Source: Flavobacterium limicola (lineage in GTDB: Bacteria; Bacteroidota; Bacteroidia; Flavobacteriales; Flavobacteriaceae). Taken from it: a stretch of 64,000 nt of DNA. Positions 55,168 to 63,791 of the stretch are shown piece by piece. Within the stretch, counting starts at the first letter, position 1. Every line of letters begins with the position of its first letter. The notes under the pieces were generated by a model, which ran no database searches, was not told the origin of the DNA, and was given only the letters and a program-made list of their open reading frames with translations. A program made the position numbers and the translations under genes. Where the stretch lies: contig NZ_RBXA01000002.1 in NCBI RefSeq assembly GCF_003634755.1, forward strand, positions 1 through 64,000. The letters are read 5' to 3'.

Positions 55168-55290
55168 CCGATTGTCGATGTGGCGTTTTAAGTGATAATA
55201 ATTTTTAGTTAATGACTAATTTTATTATTACAAAACCAATTTTCCCATTAAGCCAAAAGCGCAAATTGCTCGTAGCGTGTGTTGGCAGCA
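55168..55290 (-). repeat. Cassette-boundary foldback repeat A (attC-like)
   Basis: Shares 25 nt with site C (CCGATTGTCGATGTGGCG at 55168 onward, four mismatches) and a 38-nt block, 55202-55239 versus 58914-58951, five mismatches. It ends GTAGCGTG (55272-55279) then GTTGGCAGCA (55281-55290), which pairs with TGCTAAC at the far end of the serine hydrolase cassette. The hydrolase stop codon is 5 bp away. Confidence 0.7.
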
Positions 55291-55294
55291 GTTG

Positions 55295-56362
55295 TTATTT
55301 TTTCTTTTTAATTACTAATTTATAAACTTCCTCTGATATTTCGTAAACATTATTTGTATTCTGATTAGTCAAGATTATTATTGTAATATTTTCCAAATTA
55401 AACCTTCTTGCAATACATTTAAAATTTCCAAAACTTCCATCGTGAGTATGTTCTGTAACTGAAATTTCTCTTGATGTTGATTGTTTTGTTGTATATAGTT
55501 TACCAAAAGGACTTTGCATAGATTTATCAGATAAAATATTTGCGGTTTTTCCGAGAAATAATTTTGATTTTTCACTAATTAAAGAATTTTCATCAATTCT
55601 TTTAAACCAATCGTACAGACCATAAGAATTGCTAATAAACAAAAATGGAATTTCTAATTTAAAATTGTCAGGGACAAATTCATTATTAAAGGAAAATGCT
55701 AAATTTTCCTTTTCAATATATGGATATTGTGTTTTTATGTTTATATTTTCTGAGTTAAAAAGAAAAGTTTTCGAATACTCATTAAATGTTTTACCACTAA
55801 CATTTTCTACAATTTTCATTAGTAAAAGTGGGCTGTAATTGGTGTATAAATAATCAGTTCCAGGTTTGTATATTAAGTTTGGAATATTTAAAAGATCATT
55901 AAAGATATCTTTAGTGGTAATAATTTTATCCTGTGGATATTTTTTAGTTTGAATATCTGGTAGACCAGCTGAATATTGGAGTAAATTTTTTATCGATATA
56001 TCCTTTGACCAAGAAGGCAATTCAGAAATGTATTTGTCAATGTTGTCTTCTAAATTGATTAATCCTTTTTCACTTAATTGCATTATAGCTACTGCTGGAA
56101 ACTCTTTATATATAGAACCGATTAAAAATTTAAAGTCTTTATTCAATTTTATTTTTCGATTTGGTTCCGCAAAACCAAATGATTTTTCATATAAAATTTC
56201 ACTATTTTGAATTACTAATATGTTACCATTTATAGTGTTATCTTGGTTATTATTCGTCAATAAGGAATCAATCTGCTTAAGTAATTTACTGTTTGTTTGG
56301 CTTATTCCTTTTATGCCTAATAATAAAAGAATTATGATTGCGAATTTAGATGTTGTTTTCAT
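55295..56362 (-). CDS. Exported serine hydrolase of the beta-lactamase/PBP4-like family
   Basis: A 355-residue exported protein with a signal peptide (1-21, ending GISQ). The penicillin-binding-type motifs are visible: SxxK as Ser83-Ile-Tyr-Lys86 in LIGSIYKEF, YxN as YTN in YLYTNYSPLLL, and the third box as HDG in EHTHDGSFGNF. The class C-like serine hydrolase family includes esterases and D-aminopeptidases as well as beta-lactamases, so no drug-resistance role follows. It is a single-gene cassette flanked by the A and B repeats. Confidence 0.85.
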   Translation of the reverse strand: MKTTSKFAIIILLLLGIKGISQTNSKLLKQIDSLLTNNNQDNTINGNILVIQNSEILYEKSFGFAEPNRKIKLNKDFKFLIGSIYKEFPAVAIMQLSEKGLINLEDNIDKYISELPSWSKDISIKNLLQYSAGLPDIQTKKYPQDKIITTKDIFNDLLNIPNLIYKPGTDYLYTNYSPLLLMKIVENVSGKTFNEYSKTFLFNSENINIKTQYPYIEKENLAFSFNNEFVPDNFKLEIPFLFISNSYGLYDWFKRIDENSLISEKSKLFLGKTANILSDKSMQSPFGKLYTTKQSTSREISVTEHTHDGSFGNFKCIARRFNLENITIIILTNQNTNNVYEISEEVYKLVIKKKK

Positions 56363-56392
56363 TTATAAAGTTTCTTCGTAAAGTATAATATT

Positions 56393-56528
56393 TGCTAACG
56401 TTCTGTTACTACAGCGAGTTTGGGACTAAATTAAGATCATTATTCGGATTTGCCAAATATTCATAAATACAAAACAATCTTCAAATTAAGCCTAAAACCA
56501 AAATTGCGTGTAGCGTGCGTTGGGTGTA
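56393..56528 (-). repeat. Cassette-boundary foldback repeat B (attC-like)
   Basis: Begins TGCTAAC (56393-56399) and ends GTAGCGTG (56510-56517) then CGTTGGGTGTA (56518-56528). The 29-nt block 56468-56496 (TACAAAAC...AAATTAAGCCTAAA) matches site C 58941-58969 with few changes. A CTACA-GCGA-TTTGG arm pairs with CCAAAATTGCGTGTAG. The right end matches the inverse of the left end of site C. Confidence 0.72.
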
Positions 56529-56534
56529 GTGCTT

Positions 56535-58821
56535 TTATCTTGTTACAGCTCTTTTTAAGGATTCAAAATGTAATTCGTCTTTCCCTAATAATGTCATTAA
56601 TTCTCCAATTGCCTGAGATAGATTTAATATGATTTCATCGTGCTTCATCACCTTTTCGAAGGTTGTAAAATGTGAAAAATGATGTAAGGTTTTTAATTCC
56701 ATATGTTCCGGCATCAAAATTCTTATCCTTTCGTCAACTTGATCGGTTGAATCTGGAAGTTTCATTAATGTATAAATTTCTAAAAATCGCCTTACTGCGT
56801 TAGGCATTAATATTAATTTTTCATCTGTTTCTTGACAACCATTTATAAAGAACTTAAAAATTAAATCGAATAAATAAATATATTCGGATTTGTAATCTCG
56901 TAATGATTTTGGTAATTCTTGAATGTTAGATTCAGTATTTGAAATTCTTTTTATGAAATAGTATTCTTTTGTGTTTTTTTTATTTATTCTATTGGAATCT
57001 TTGATAAAAGAAAAAAATTCAAAATTATGTGTAGATATAAATAGTTGTTTAAAACAGTTTACATATTGTTCAGGAACAGCAGGATTAATATTTTGTCTAA
57101 AAAAGAAAGAATTTATCAATGAATAAATTTGAGCAATATGATTTCCATCTAAACTTGAAATAGGGTCGTCAATACAGATAATATAGTCAAAGATCTTTTT
57201 ATCTTGAAATAAACTTTCTAAAGAAACTAAAAAGTATGAAAACGAAATTGCTGTTTTTTCTCCTTCACTTAAATTATCAGCTATTTGTCCATTTCTTTTT
57301 AAAATAAATTTATCATCCTCAATAACTTCTATAAATATATCCGAACGGTTTAAAAATTTCTGAATAAAACTATTAAGCTCATCTTTTCCTTTTACAATGC
57401 TTTTTAATTCACCTTCTAGTTTTGCTATTTCAATTTTTACTTTTTTTATATAGCTATCAAATTTTGAGATACATCTGATTCCAAATTCACTTTCCTTTTT
57501 CTTTTTAATATATTCTTCTATGGTTAAAAATAAGGATACTTGATGCTTTTTTAGAAGATTTCTGGCTTCAATTTGTTTTGTATCAAAATCAGTAAATAAT
57601 TGATTATGATTATTAATCAGCTTATTTGTTATTTCAGTCCATTTATCAATATCTAATTGTAATGCATTATCATAATCAGCAATTCTTTTACTAATGAATA
57701 TTGATTCATTGTTCTTAATTTCTAATTCATTAATTAGATTATTATAGAATAAAAATATTTTGTCTTTGATTAATATGAATGAATCTAATTGCGCTTGAAA
57801 ATCATTTTGAAAATTATCAAAGAATTCAAATTTACTTTTTGGTAATTCGACATTGTTTAGTTCATCTATTTTGCGTTTAATTTGCTCAATCTTTGTAATT
57901 ATCTCATTTCTTAGATTCGAAGATTCATTATTAAAATATAATAGTAAATTATTTAATCTTTCTTTACTTAAATCATTTTCACAAAAAAAAACATTTTTCT
58001 TTTCCTTTATGTAATGGAATTCCTGATTTCACCCAATTTGACACATACGGATTTTCTTCGAGTATCTGTATTATATTGTTTTTTTTAGGTTCTTGATTTA
58101 AAAGTATTACAACAGAATCATATAAACTTTTTAAATTTACATCATTATGAATAATTTGGATTTCCTCTTTATCGTTTGTTGATAACGATAATTTTTTTAT
58201 CCTATTTAATTCATCAAGATCAGTTATTAAATTACTTTCTAAGTCATTAACTACTTGTGGAATAATTGATTTTAAATGACTTTTGTTGAATTCAATTAGG
58301 CTATTGAAAATGTCGTTTTTAATTGTTCTTGATTCTTGAGTGTATTTATTATCTTCAAATGAATCAAACTCTGTTTTTAATAATTCAAAAGGTGATTTTT
58401 TACTTATAATTTCGTTAGAACCGTTAACTTTTAGTATTTGTTCTTCAAGTTTTTCAATTTTTTCTCTTAAACCAATTGTTTCTCCAACATCAAAAGTTAT
58501 TCCATTAAATTGGCTATTTAAGTCCCATTTTAAATTTTCTCGAATATAATCTGAATTAAATATTAGTAAATTTAAATTGTTGTTCTCAATGTTTTTGTGG
58601 GTTATTTTACTTTTGTCATCTAATGTTATTTCAAACTCAGCTTCTGAATAAGATTTGTTTAATTGTTTATTTTTTAGGGAAGATAATAACCTTGAAATTG
58701 TAGTTTTACCTGAATAATTCCAACCGTAAAATATATTCTTTTCATTAAATTCTGGAAGTATATCCGAAGTAAAATTTTGGAATACTCCAAAATTTTTAAG
58801 AGTATTTATTTTTCTAATCAT
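56535..58821 (-). pseudogene. AAA_13-type ATPase (PrrC/RloC-like), interrupted by one frameshift
   Basis: Reads as one 761-residue ATPase if one base is removed from a run of nine A (57983-57991, T9 on the coding strand). The first part (58821 to 57979) has Walker A GWNYSGKTT and stops at KCFFL. The frame then continues, without a stop, through KCFFCENDL to 56535, with Walker B CIDDPISSLD, FISTHNFEFF and RRFLEIY. The lost motif is the CxxC seen in AAA_13 proteins between ATPase halves. Family members include anticodon nucleases, but no nuclease motif was confirmed here. This may be decay, a sequencing error or phase variation. Confidence 0.82.
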
Positions 58822-58862
58822 ATTGTTATATTTTTCAGTTTTTTTACGATCGATGGGCGCAT

Positions 58863-59000
58863 TACACCCAACGTTTGGCCGCTTGGCGATGTGGCGGATT
58901 AAGGAAGCCTAAATTTTCGGTTAATGACTAATTTTACAAGTACAAAACCAACTTCAAATTAAGCCTAAACCCGCCATATTGCCAAACGGCGGTTATGGGC
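58863..59000 (-). repeat. Cassette-boundary foldback repeat C (attC-like)
   Basis: Starts TACACCCAACG (58863-58873), the exact inverse of the right end of site B, and ends GTTATGGGC (58992-59000), the inverse of GCCCATAAC in site D. Inside, GTTTGGC...GATGTGGCGG folds onto CCGCCATATTGCCAAAC (15 of 17 positions match after one 8-bp insertion is removed). It lies between the ATPase start and the DUF4062 stop. Confidence 0.78.
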
Positions 59001-59004
59001 TGTG

Positions 59005-59982
59005 CTATTTTTTATCGGCCTTTTCTAGTTGATATAAAGACAAAAATTTATTTCCTAACGCTGATAATACAAATTTATCATATTCCATTTTCATTCCCGT
59101 ATTTCGAACTTTTTGTCTTTCAACCAATCCAAAGTTTAAAAGAGTAGGTACAAGTTTATTAGTGATAAATCTTTGAATATCAGTTGACATCGTAGCTGTA
59201 ACTCCAGTAGTAAAAGAGGCAGAAAATCCAACCATTGCTAATAGAGCATTTGTTTCCCAGTCTTCATCTTGATTAATTATTGCACTTGGCACAACAATAG
59301 TCTTTGCTTCTAATACTTTTGAAATTTCTTCATATGTATAATCACCTATAGAATGATTTCTGCTAGCCTTTTTAGTCAAGGTTTCCAAGCTTAAAACCTT
59401 TTTTTGCAATACGTCTCGTTCACTCCTGATAATTTCTAGTTCATTCAAAATTATTGTATTATCAGGGATTTCATCACCTTTAATCCATCCAGTTAAGTCA
59501 AATTGATTTTGTATATCAATTATGGACTCCAAAATTGCAAGTTTGATTTCACTGCTGTCTTTACACAATCGACATACTTTTGATAAAACAGCTTCCTTGA
59601 ATTTTTTATATTTGTCTTGATTCTCAAGTTCTAGAACATTTTGTCCTTGGCTGTGCACCTTTTGCTTCATCATTTCATCATTAACAACGATTGCAAAAAA
59701 AGGCTTGTCCAACTCAAGTGCATATCTATATTCAATTTCAGTATATGAAATTTGAGATTCATTTTCTAATGAGCCGTATCGTCCACCTAGAATTAGAATA
59801 TAAATGTCCGATTCCCCAATCCATTTCTTTATAGTATCAAGCTGACTTTTGTTTCCCGCTGAAAATAATTCCATACCTGCTGGGATATTCCCTGCGCGCA
59901 AAACGGCTTCGACCGCTGCTTGCCTTTCTTCTATTAAATCCGTAAATGTTGATGAAATGAATATTTGTAATTTTTTTTTCAT
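59005..59982 (-). CDS. DUF4062 (TIR-like) protein
   Basis: A 325-residue protein. Its N-terminal ~120 residues fit DUF4062: LQIFISSTFTDLIEERQAAVEAVLRAGNIPAGMELFSAG, then DIYILILGGRYGSLENESQISYTEIEYRYALE. This region resembles TIR/SEFIR signalling domains and is found in antiphage loci. A coiled-coil or helical linker (about 170-205) leads to a C-terminal region, 220-320, with a winged-helix-like NKLVPTLLNFGLVERQKV segment. It is a single-gene cassette flanked by GTTATGGGC and GCCCATAAC. A defence role is inferred from family and setting only. Confidence 0.85.
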   Translation of the reverse strand: MKKKLQIFISSTFTDLIEERQAAVEAVLRAGNIPAGMELFSAGNKSQLDTIKKWIGESDIYILILGGRYGSLENESQISYTEIEYRYALELDKPFFAIVVNDEMMKQKVHSQGQNVLELENQDKYKKFKEAVLSKVCRLCKDSSEIKLAILESIIDIQNQFDLTGWIKGDEIPDNTIILNELEIIRSERDVLQKKVLSLETLTKKASRNHSIGDYTYEEISKVLEAKTIVVPSAIINQDEDWETNALLAMVGFSASFTTGVTATMSTDIQRFITNKLVPTLLNFGLVERQKVRNTGMKMEYDKFVLSALGNKFLSLYQLEKADKK

Positions 59983-60089
59983 ATTAACTAGGTAATGTTT
60001 TGTTTTATTTAATAAAATATTTGGTTAACAATTTTTAAGTCATTTTTTGATTAAAAATTCAGTTAGGTTCTTGTTTCTGCTGAGGCATT

Positions 60090-60180
60090 GCCCATAACTT
60101 GTATATACACGCTACAAACTAGCGCATATTCACCCAAAATCAGGTTGCTTTGCGCTACAAAAAGCAATTTACAGTTCTGC
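60090..60180 (-). repeat. Cassette-boundary repeat D (partial, attC-like)
   Basis: GCCCATAAC at 60090-60098 is the exact inverse of the end of site C and closes the DUF4062 cassette. CACGCTAC (60108-60115) is the inverse of the GTAGCGTG found in sites A and B. The rest of the site is less conserved. The 59983-60341 gap otherwise contains only the antitoxin promoter. Confidence 0.6.
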
Positions 60181-60310
60181 TAATGTAGTTCATTTATTAC
60201 GAATTTTTGGTATTGTAATTTTTAAATTTATCGAATAGAATTAATATAAATGAACAATCATAATCCTCAGCCACGAGTGCATTTATTTTCCTCGAAATTT
60301 TAAACTTAAA

Positions 60311-60337
60311 AAATGTAAACAATTTTGTTTACATTTG
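60311..60337 (+). promoter_or_regulatory. Antitoxin promoter with overlapping palindromic operator
   Basis: Palindrome AAATGTAAACAA-TT-TTGTTTACATTT (60311-60336) with perfect 12-bp arms. Its right arm contains TACATTTG (60330-60337), an exact -7 box. The ATG of the HTH gene is at 60342, so the transcript would have almost no leader. The arrangement is that of an autoregulated toxin-antitoxin operon. No clear -33 element is seen. Confidence 0.75.
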
Positions 60338-60341
60338 TACT

Positions 60342-60809
60342 ATGAAAACAATTGACATTATAAAAGGAATTCATCCCGGTAAGTTTGTTGAGTGGGAATT
60401 AAAGAAAAGGAACCTTAATCAAAGGCAATTTGCGCTTTCTATTGGTGAACATGCTCAAACTTTGAGCGCCATCATAAAGGGCAACAGGCGGATGAATGTT
60501 GCTTTGTCTCTCAAGATAGAAGAACAACTGGAATTAGAAGAAGGTTTCCTGATGACGCTACAGGTTTTTTATGACATAAAGGAAGCAAAGAAAGACAGTA
60601 CTTATAAACCCGATCTTTCCAAATTAAGAAAAGGGATATTTTGGGATACTGATTTTGATAAAATAGATTGGAAATTAATGAAAATTTCAATAGTGAAAAG
60701 AGTTTTTGCTTATGGTACTAAGTCGGAACAAGATGAAATTACTCGTTTTTATGGAAAAGATGAAGTTTCTAAAATTAATTTATTGCATCCTGAACTACTA
60801 ACAAGATAG
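60342..60809 (+). CDS. XRE-type HTH antitoxin
   Basis: A 155-residue DNA-binding protein. Residues 14-55 are a HigA/XRE-like helix-turn-helix: KFVEWELKKRNLNQRQFALSIGEHAQTLSAIIKGNRRMN. The acidic central part EDFLM and the C-terminal region (about 75-150, FWDTDFDKIDWKLMKISIVKRVFAYGTKSEQDEITRFYG) contain a domain found in AbiEi-like antitoxins of type IV or related TA systems. Its operator lies over its own promoter. The toxin gene starts 4 bp after its stop, so the antitoxin is produced first and in coupling. Confidence 0.82.
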   Translation: MKTIDIIKGIHPGKFVEWELKKRNLNQRQFALSIGEHAQTLSAIIKGNRRMNVALSLKIEEQLELEEGFLMTLQVFYDIKEAKKDSTYKPDLSKLRKGIFWDTDFDKIDWKLMKISIVKRVFAYGTKSEQDEITRFYGKDEVSKINLLHPELLTR

Positions 60810-60812
60810 CTT

Positions 60813-61451
60813 ATGTATTGGAATACGGTTTCCCCATTGCTTAAACAAGTTCTGATTGATTTGATGCAAGAACAATTATTTGCTCCTTTCAGATTAGTTG
60901 GTGGTACGTCTTTGAGTTTGCAAATCGGACATAGAGTGTCTGTTGATATTGATTTGTTCACAGCTGCGGATTATGGTTCAATTGATTTTAAGGAGATAAG
61001 AAGTTTTTTAGAGAATAAATACCCGTATTGTAGCTCTAGAAATCTTGATAATGTTGCGTTTGGAACTTATTTTGAAGTAGGAAATTCAAAAAAGGATTTT
61101 GTAAAAATTGATTTGTATTACACGGATGAATTTATTTTTGATTTAGTTTCCAAAGACGATATTAGAATGGCTTCTGAAAATGAAATTATTGCCATGAAAT
61201 TAGATGTTGTTCTAAGGGGTGGCCGAAAAAAAGATTTTTGGGACTTACATTATTATCTTGACAAGGTTTCTATTGATGAAATGATTTCGTTCTATGAAAA
61301 GCGTTATCCCTACACTGATTGTTCCGCTATTAAAAGTCAATTTGTAAATTTTGAATTAGCTGATCCTGATTTTGACCCGATGTGTTTATTGAATAAATCT
61401 TGGGAGTTAATCAAATTAGATTTTCATCAAAATATTAGTGGAAATTCCTAA
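60813..61451 (+). CDS. AbiEii-family nucleotidyltransferase toxin
   Basis: A 212-residue nucleotidyltransferase-like protein. The catalytic signature is GGTSLSLQIGHRVSVDIDLF (residues 30-49), with Gly30-Gly31 and the metal-binding Asp45 and Asp47. KLDVVLRGGRKKDFWDLHYYL continues the family pattern, with Lys and Asp residues seen in AbiEii/MenT toxins. Known relatives transfer nucleotides to tRNA or similar substrates and arrest growth or phage infection. The target here is unknown. It forms a unit with the HTH antitoxin. Confidence 0.88.
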   Translation: MYWNTVSPLLKQVLIDLMQEQLFAPFRLVGGTSLSLQIGHRVSVDIDLFTAADYGSIDFKEIRSFLENKYPYCSSRNLDNVAFGTYFEVGNSKKDFVKIDLYYTDEFIFDLVSKDDIRMASENEIIAMKLDVVLRGGRKKDFWDLHYYLDKVSIDEMISFYEKRYPYTDCSAIKSQFVNFELADPDFDPMCLLNKSWELIKLDFHQNISGNS

Positions 61452-61485
61452 TTTCAAAAGATTGCATTGAAATATCAAATGCCCT

Positions 61486-61555
61486 AGCCCCGATAGCAGC
61501 GGCATCCTTTATGTTCTTTCTTTAAGAACATAAAGATACAGCGGAGAGCGGGAGA
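61486..61555 (+). repeat. Dispersed stem-loop element with AGCCCCGATAG / AGCGGG ends, copy 2
   Basis: AGCCCCGATAG (61486-61496), stem CTTTATGTTCTT / AAGAACATAAAG (61507-61518, 61524-61535), then AGCGGGAGA (61547-61555). The ends match copy 1 at 22381-22455, while the stem has no similarity. It lies 35 bp after the toxin gene stop and may act as its 3' structure. Confidence 0.65.
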
Positions 61556-61582
61556 GAGCTCCAGATTCCGACTTCCGCCAGA

Positions 61583-61683
61583 ATGACAAACCCTCTGAAA
61601 TGTCATCTTGTCAGATTTTTTTACGCCAATTTTAACATAAACTGACAATTTAATAGGCCATTTTGTATTGGCACAAAGATTGA
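61583..61683 (+). promoter_or_regulatory. Sigma-54-like dnaK promoter with TGACA boxes
   Basis: TGGCAC-AAAGA-TTGA at 61669-61683 matches the sigma-54 -24/-12 pattern TGGCAC-N5-TTGC with exact spacing; only the last C of the -12 box is changed. Upstream are four TGACA/TGTCA boxes at 61584, 61601, 61609 and 61643, two in inverted orientation, as expected for an enhancer-binding activator. The transcript would start near 61695 with a 44-nt leader. No CIRCE element was seen. Confidence 0.55.
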
Positions 61684-61738
61684 CTTATCGACTTCGAGTC
61701 ATTAAAACAAGTATACAATAAAATTAAATATATTAAAA

Positions 61739-63625
61739 ATGGGTAAAATAATCGGAATTGATTTAGGTACGACCAACTCTTGTGTTTCTGTAATGGAAGG
61801 TAATGAAGCAGTTGTTATTCCTAATGCAGAAGGAAAAAGAACAACACCATCTATCATCGCTTTTGTTGAAGGTGGAGAGATTAAAGTAGGAGATCCTGCT
61901 AAAAGACAAGCGGTAACTAATCCAACTAAGACTATTGCTTCTATCAAACGTTTTATGGGTCACTCTTTTTCAGAAATTACAGCTGAAGCAAAAAGAGTTT
62001 CTTACAAAGTAGTAAAAGGGGACAACAATACTCCACGTGTGGATATTGATGGTCGTTTATACACTGCTCAAGAATTGTCAGCTATGACACTTCAAAAAAT
62101 GAAAAAAACAGCTGAAGACTATTTAGGTCAAACTGTTACTGAAGCAGTTATTACTGTTCCAGCTTACTTTAATGATGCACAACGTCAAGCTACGAAAGAA
62201 GCGGGTGAAATTGCAGGTCTTAAAGTAATGCGTATTATCAACGAACCAACTGCAGCTGCACTTGCTTACGGTTTAGATAAAAAAGGTAAAGATCAAAAAA
62301 TTGCTGTTTACGATTTAGGTGGAGGTACATTTGATATTTCTGTTCTTGAATTAGGAGACGGAGTTTTTGAAGTATTGTCTACAAACGGAGATACTCACTT
62401 AGGTGGAGATGATTTTGACCACGAAATTATTGACTGGTTAGCTGACGAATTTAAAGCTGAAGAAGGTATTGACTTACGTCTTGATCCAATGTCATTGCAA
62501 CGTTTGAAAGAAGCTGCTGAGAAAGCAAAAATTGAATTGTCTTCTTCTGCTGAAACTGAAATCAACTTGCCATACGTAACTGCTACGGCTTCAGGACCAA
62601 AACACTTAGTTAAAAAATTAACTAGAGCTAAATTTGAGCAATTAACTGATTCATTAGTAAAACGTTCTATGGCACCAGTTGCTAAAGCGTTGAAAGATGC
62701 AGGTTTAACTGTTTCTGATATTGACGAAGTTATCTTAGTAGGTGGTTCTACTCGTATGCCAAGAATTGCTGAAGAGGTTGAAAAATTCTTTGGTAAAAAA
62801 GCGTCTAAAGGAGTTAACCCTGATGAGGTTGTTGCAATTGGAGCAGCTATTCAAGGTGGAGTTCTTTCTGGAGATGTAAAAGATGTATTGTTACTTGACG
62901 TTACACCTTTATCTTTAGGTATCGAAACTATGGGTGGTGTTTTGACTAAATTAATTGAGTCTAACACAACTATTCCAACTAAAAAATCTCAAGTTTTCTC
63001 TACAGCTGCAGATTCTCAACCAACAGTTGAAATCCACGTTTTACAAGGAGACAGAGCTATGGCAGTTGACAACAAAACTATCGGTCGTTTCCATTTAGAT
63101 GGTATTCCACCAGCTCCAAGAGGTGTTCCACAAATTGAAGTAACTTTTGATATTGATGCTAATGGTATCATCAAAGTTTCTGCAACTGACAAAGGAACTG
63201 GAAAATCTCACGATATTCGTATCGAAGCTTCTTCTGGATTAACAGCTGAAGAAATCGAAAGAATGAAAAAAGATGCAGAAGCTAATGCTGATTCTGACAA
63301 ACTTTTAAGAGAAAGAGCAGAAAAATTGAACGAAGCTGACGGAATGATCTTCCAAACTGAAACTCAATTGAAAGAATTAGGTTCTAAATTATCTGATGAA
63401 AACAAAGTTGCTGTAGAATATGCATTAACTGAATTGAGAATGGCGCACCAATCTCAAGACATTCCTGCAATTCAAACAGCTCTTGACAACATCAACGCTG
63501 CTTGGAAAAAAGCAACTGAAGCGATGTATGCTCAAGGTGAACAAGGTCAAGGTGAAGCACAACCTCAAGGGGATGCTGCTCAAGGAGACAATGTTGAAGA
63601 CGTTGAATTCGAAGAAGTAAAATAA
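61739..63625 (+). CDS. dnaK: Hsp70 chaperone DnaK
   Basis: ATP-driven chaperone, 628 residues. All signature segments are present: [16 protein letters not shown] (residues 4-19), [15 protein letters not shown] in the ATPase, [13 protein letters not shown], the substrate-binding domain start [16 protein letters not shown], and an EEVK-type C-terminus (DVEFEEVK). No grpE or dnaJ follows in this window. The upstream sequence suggests sigma-54-type control; see the regulatory entry. A short-hairpin terminator follows about 45 bp downstream. Confidence 0.98.
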   Translation: MGKIIGIDLGTTNSCVSVMEGNEAVVIPNAEGKRTTPSIIAFVEGGEIKVGDPAKRQAVTNPTKTIASIKRFMGHSFSEITAEAKRVSYKVVKGDNNTPRVDIDGRLYTAQELSAMTLQKMKKTAEDYLGQTVTEAVITVPAYFNDAQRQATKEAGEIAGLKVMRIINEPTAAALAYGLDKKGKDQKIAVYDLGGGTFDISVLELGDGVFEVLSTNGDTHLGGDDFDHEIIDWLADEFKAEEGIDLRLDPMSLQRLKEAAEKAKIELSSSAETEINLPYVTATASGPKHLVKKLTRAKFEQLTDSLVKRSMAPVAKALKDAGLTVSDIDEVILVGGSTRMPRIAEEVEKFFGKKASKGVNPDEVVAIGAAIQGGVLSGDVKDVLLLDVTPLSLGIETMGGVLTKLIESNTTIPTKKSQVFSTAADSQPTVEIHVLQGDRAMAVDNKTIGRFHLDGIPPAPRGVPQIEVTFDIDANGIIKVSATDKGTGKSHDIRIEASSGLTAEEIERMKKDAEANADSDKLLRERAEKLNEADGMIFQTETQLKELGSKLSDENKVAVEYALTELRMAHQSQDIPAIQTALDNINAAWKKATEAMYAQGEQGQGEAQPQGDAAQGDNVEDVEFEEVK

Positions 63626-63670
63626 TTATCAGTAGAGATGCATTACGATGCATCCCTACTATTGATTTAG

Positions 63671-63703
63671 AAAACCGTTCGCCATTGGTGAACGGTTTTT
63701 TTT
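63671..63703 (+). terminator. Terminator after dnaK
   Basis: AAACCGTTCGCC / GGTGAACGGTTT with an ATT loop, one G-T pair, and a run of eight T. It begins about 45 bp beyond the dnaK stop. Confidence 0.92.
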
Positions 63704-63791
63704 GTGGAATTTATTTTTGTTTAAATAGGGATGCGCCTATTTGTATCAAATATTATTGTACTTTTCAATTCCTTTGAAATCGAAAGCAATT

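Noticed and set aside
55295..56362. Beta-lactamase as a resistance gene
   Set aside because: SxxK and YxN motifs are shared with esterases and peptidases, and the third box reads HDG rather than KTG. No resistance function can be claimed.
56535..58821. Two separate genes, 57979-58821 and 56535-57119
   Set aside because: The second frame is open from the 9-A run onward and lacks start codons only by chance until 57119. Walker A and Walker B lie in the two parts of one ATPase.
55168..60180. Integrase gene for the cassette array
   Set aside because: Both strands were checked across the region and no tyrosine or serine recombinase motif was found within the window.
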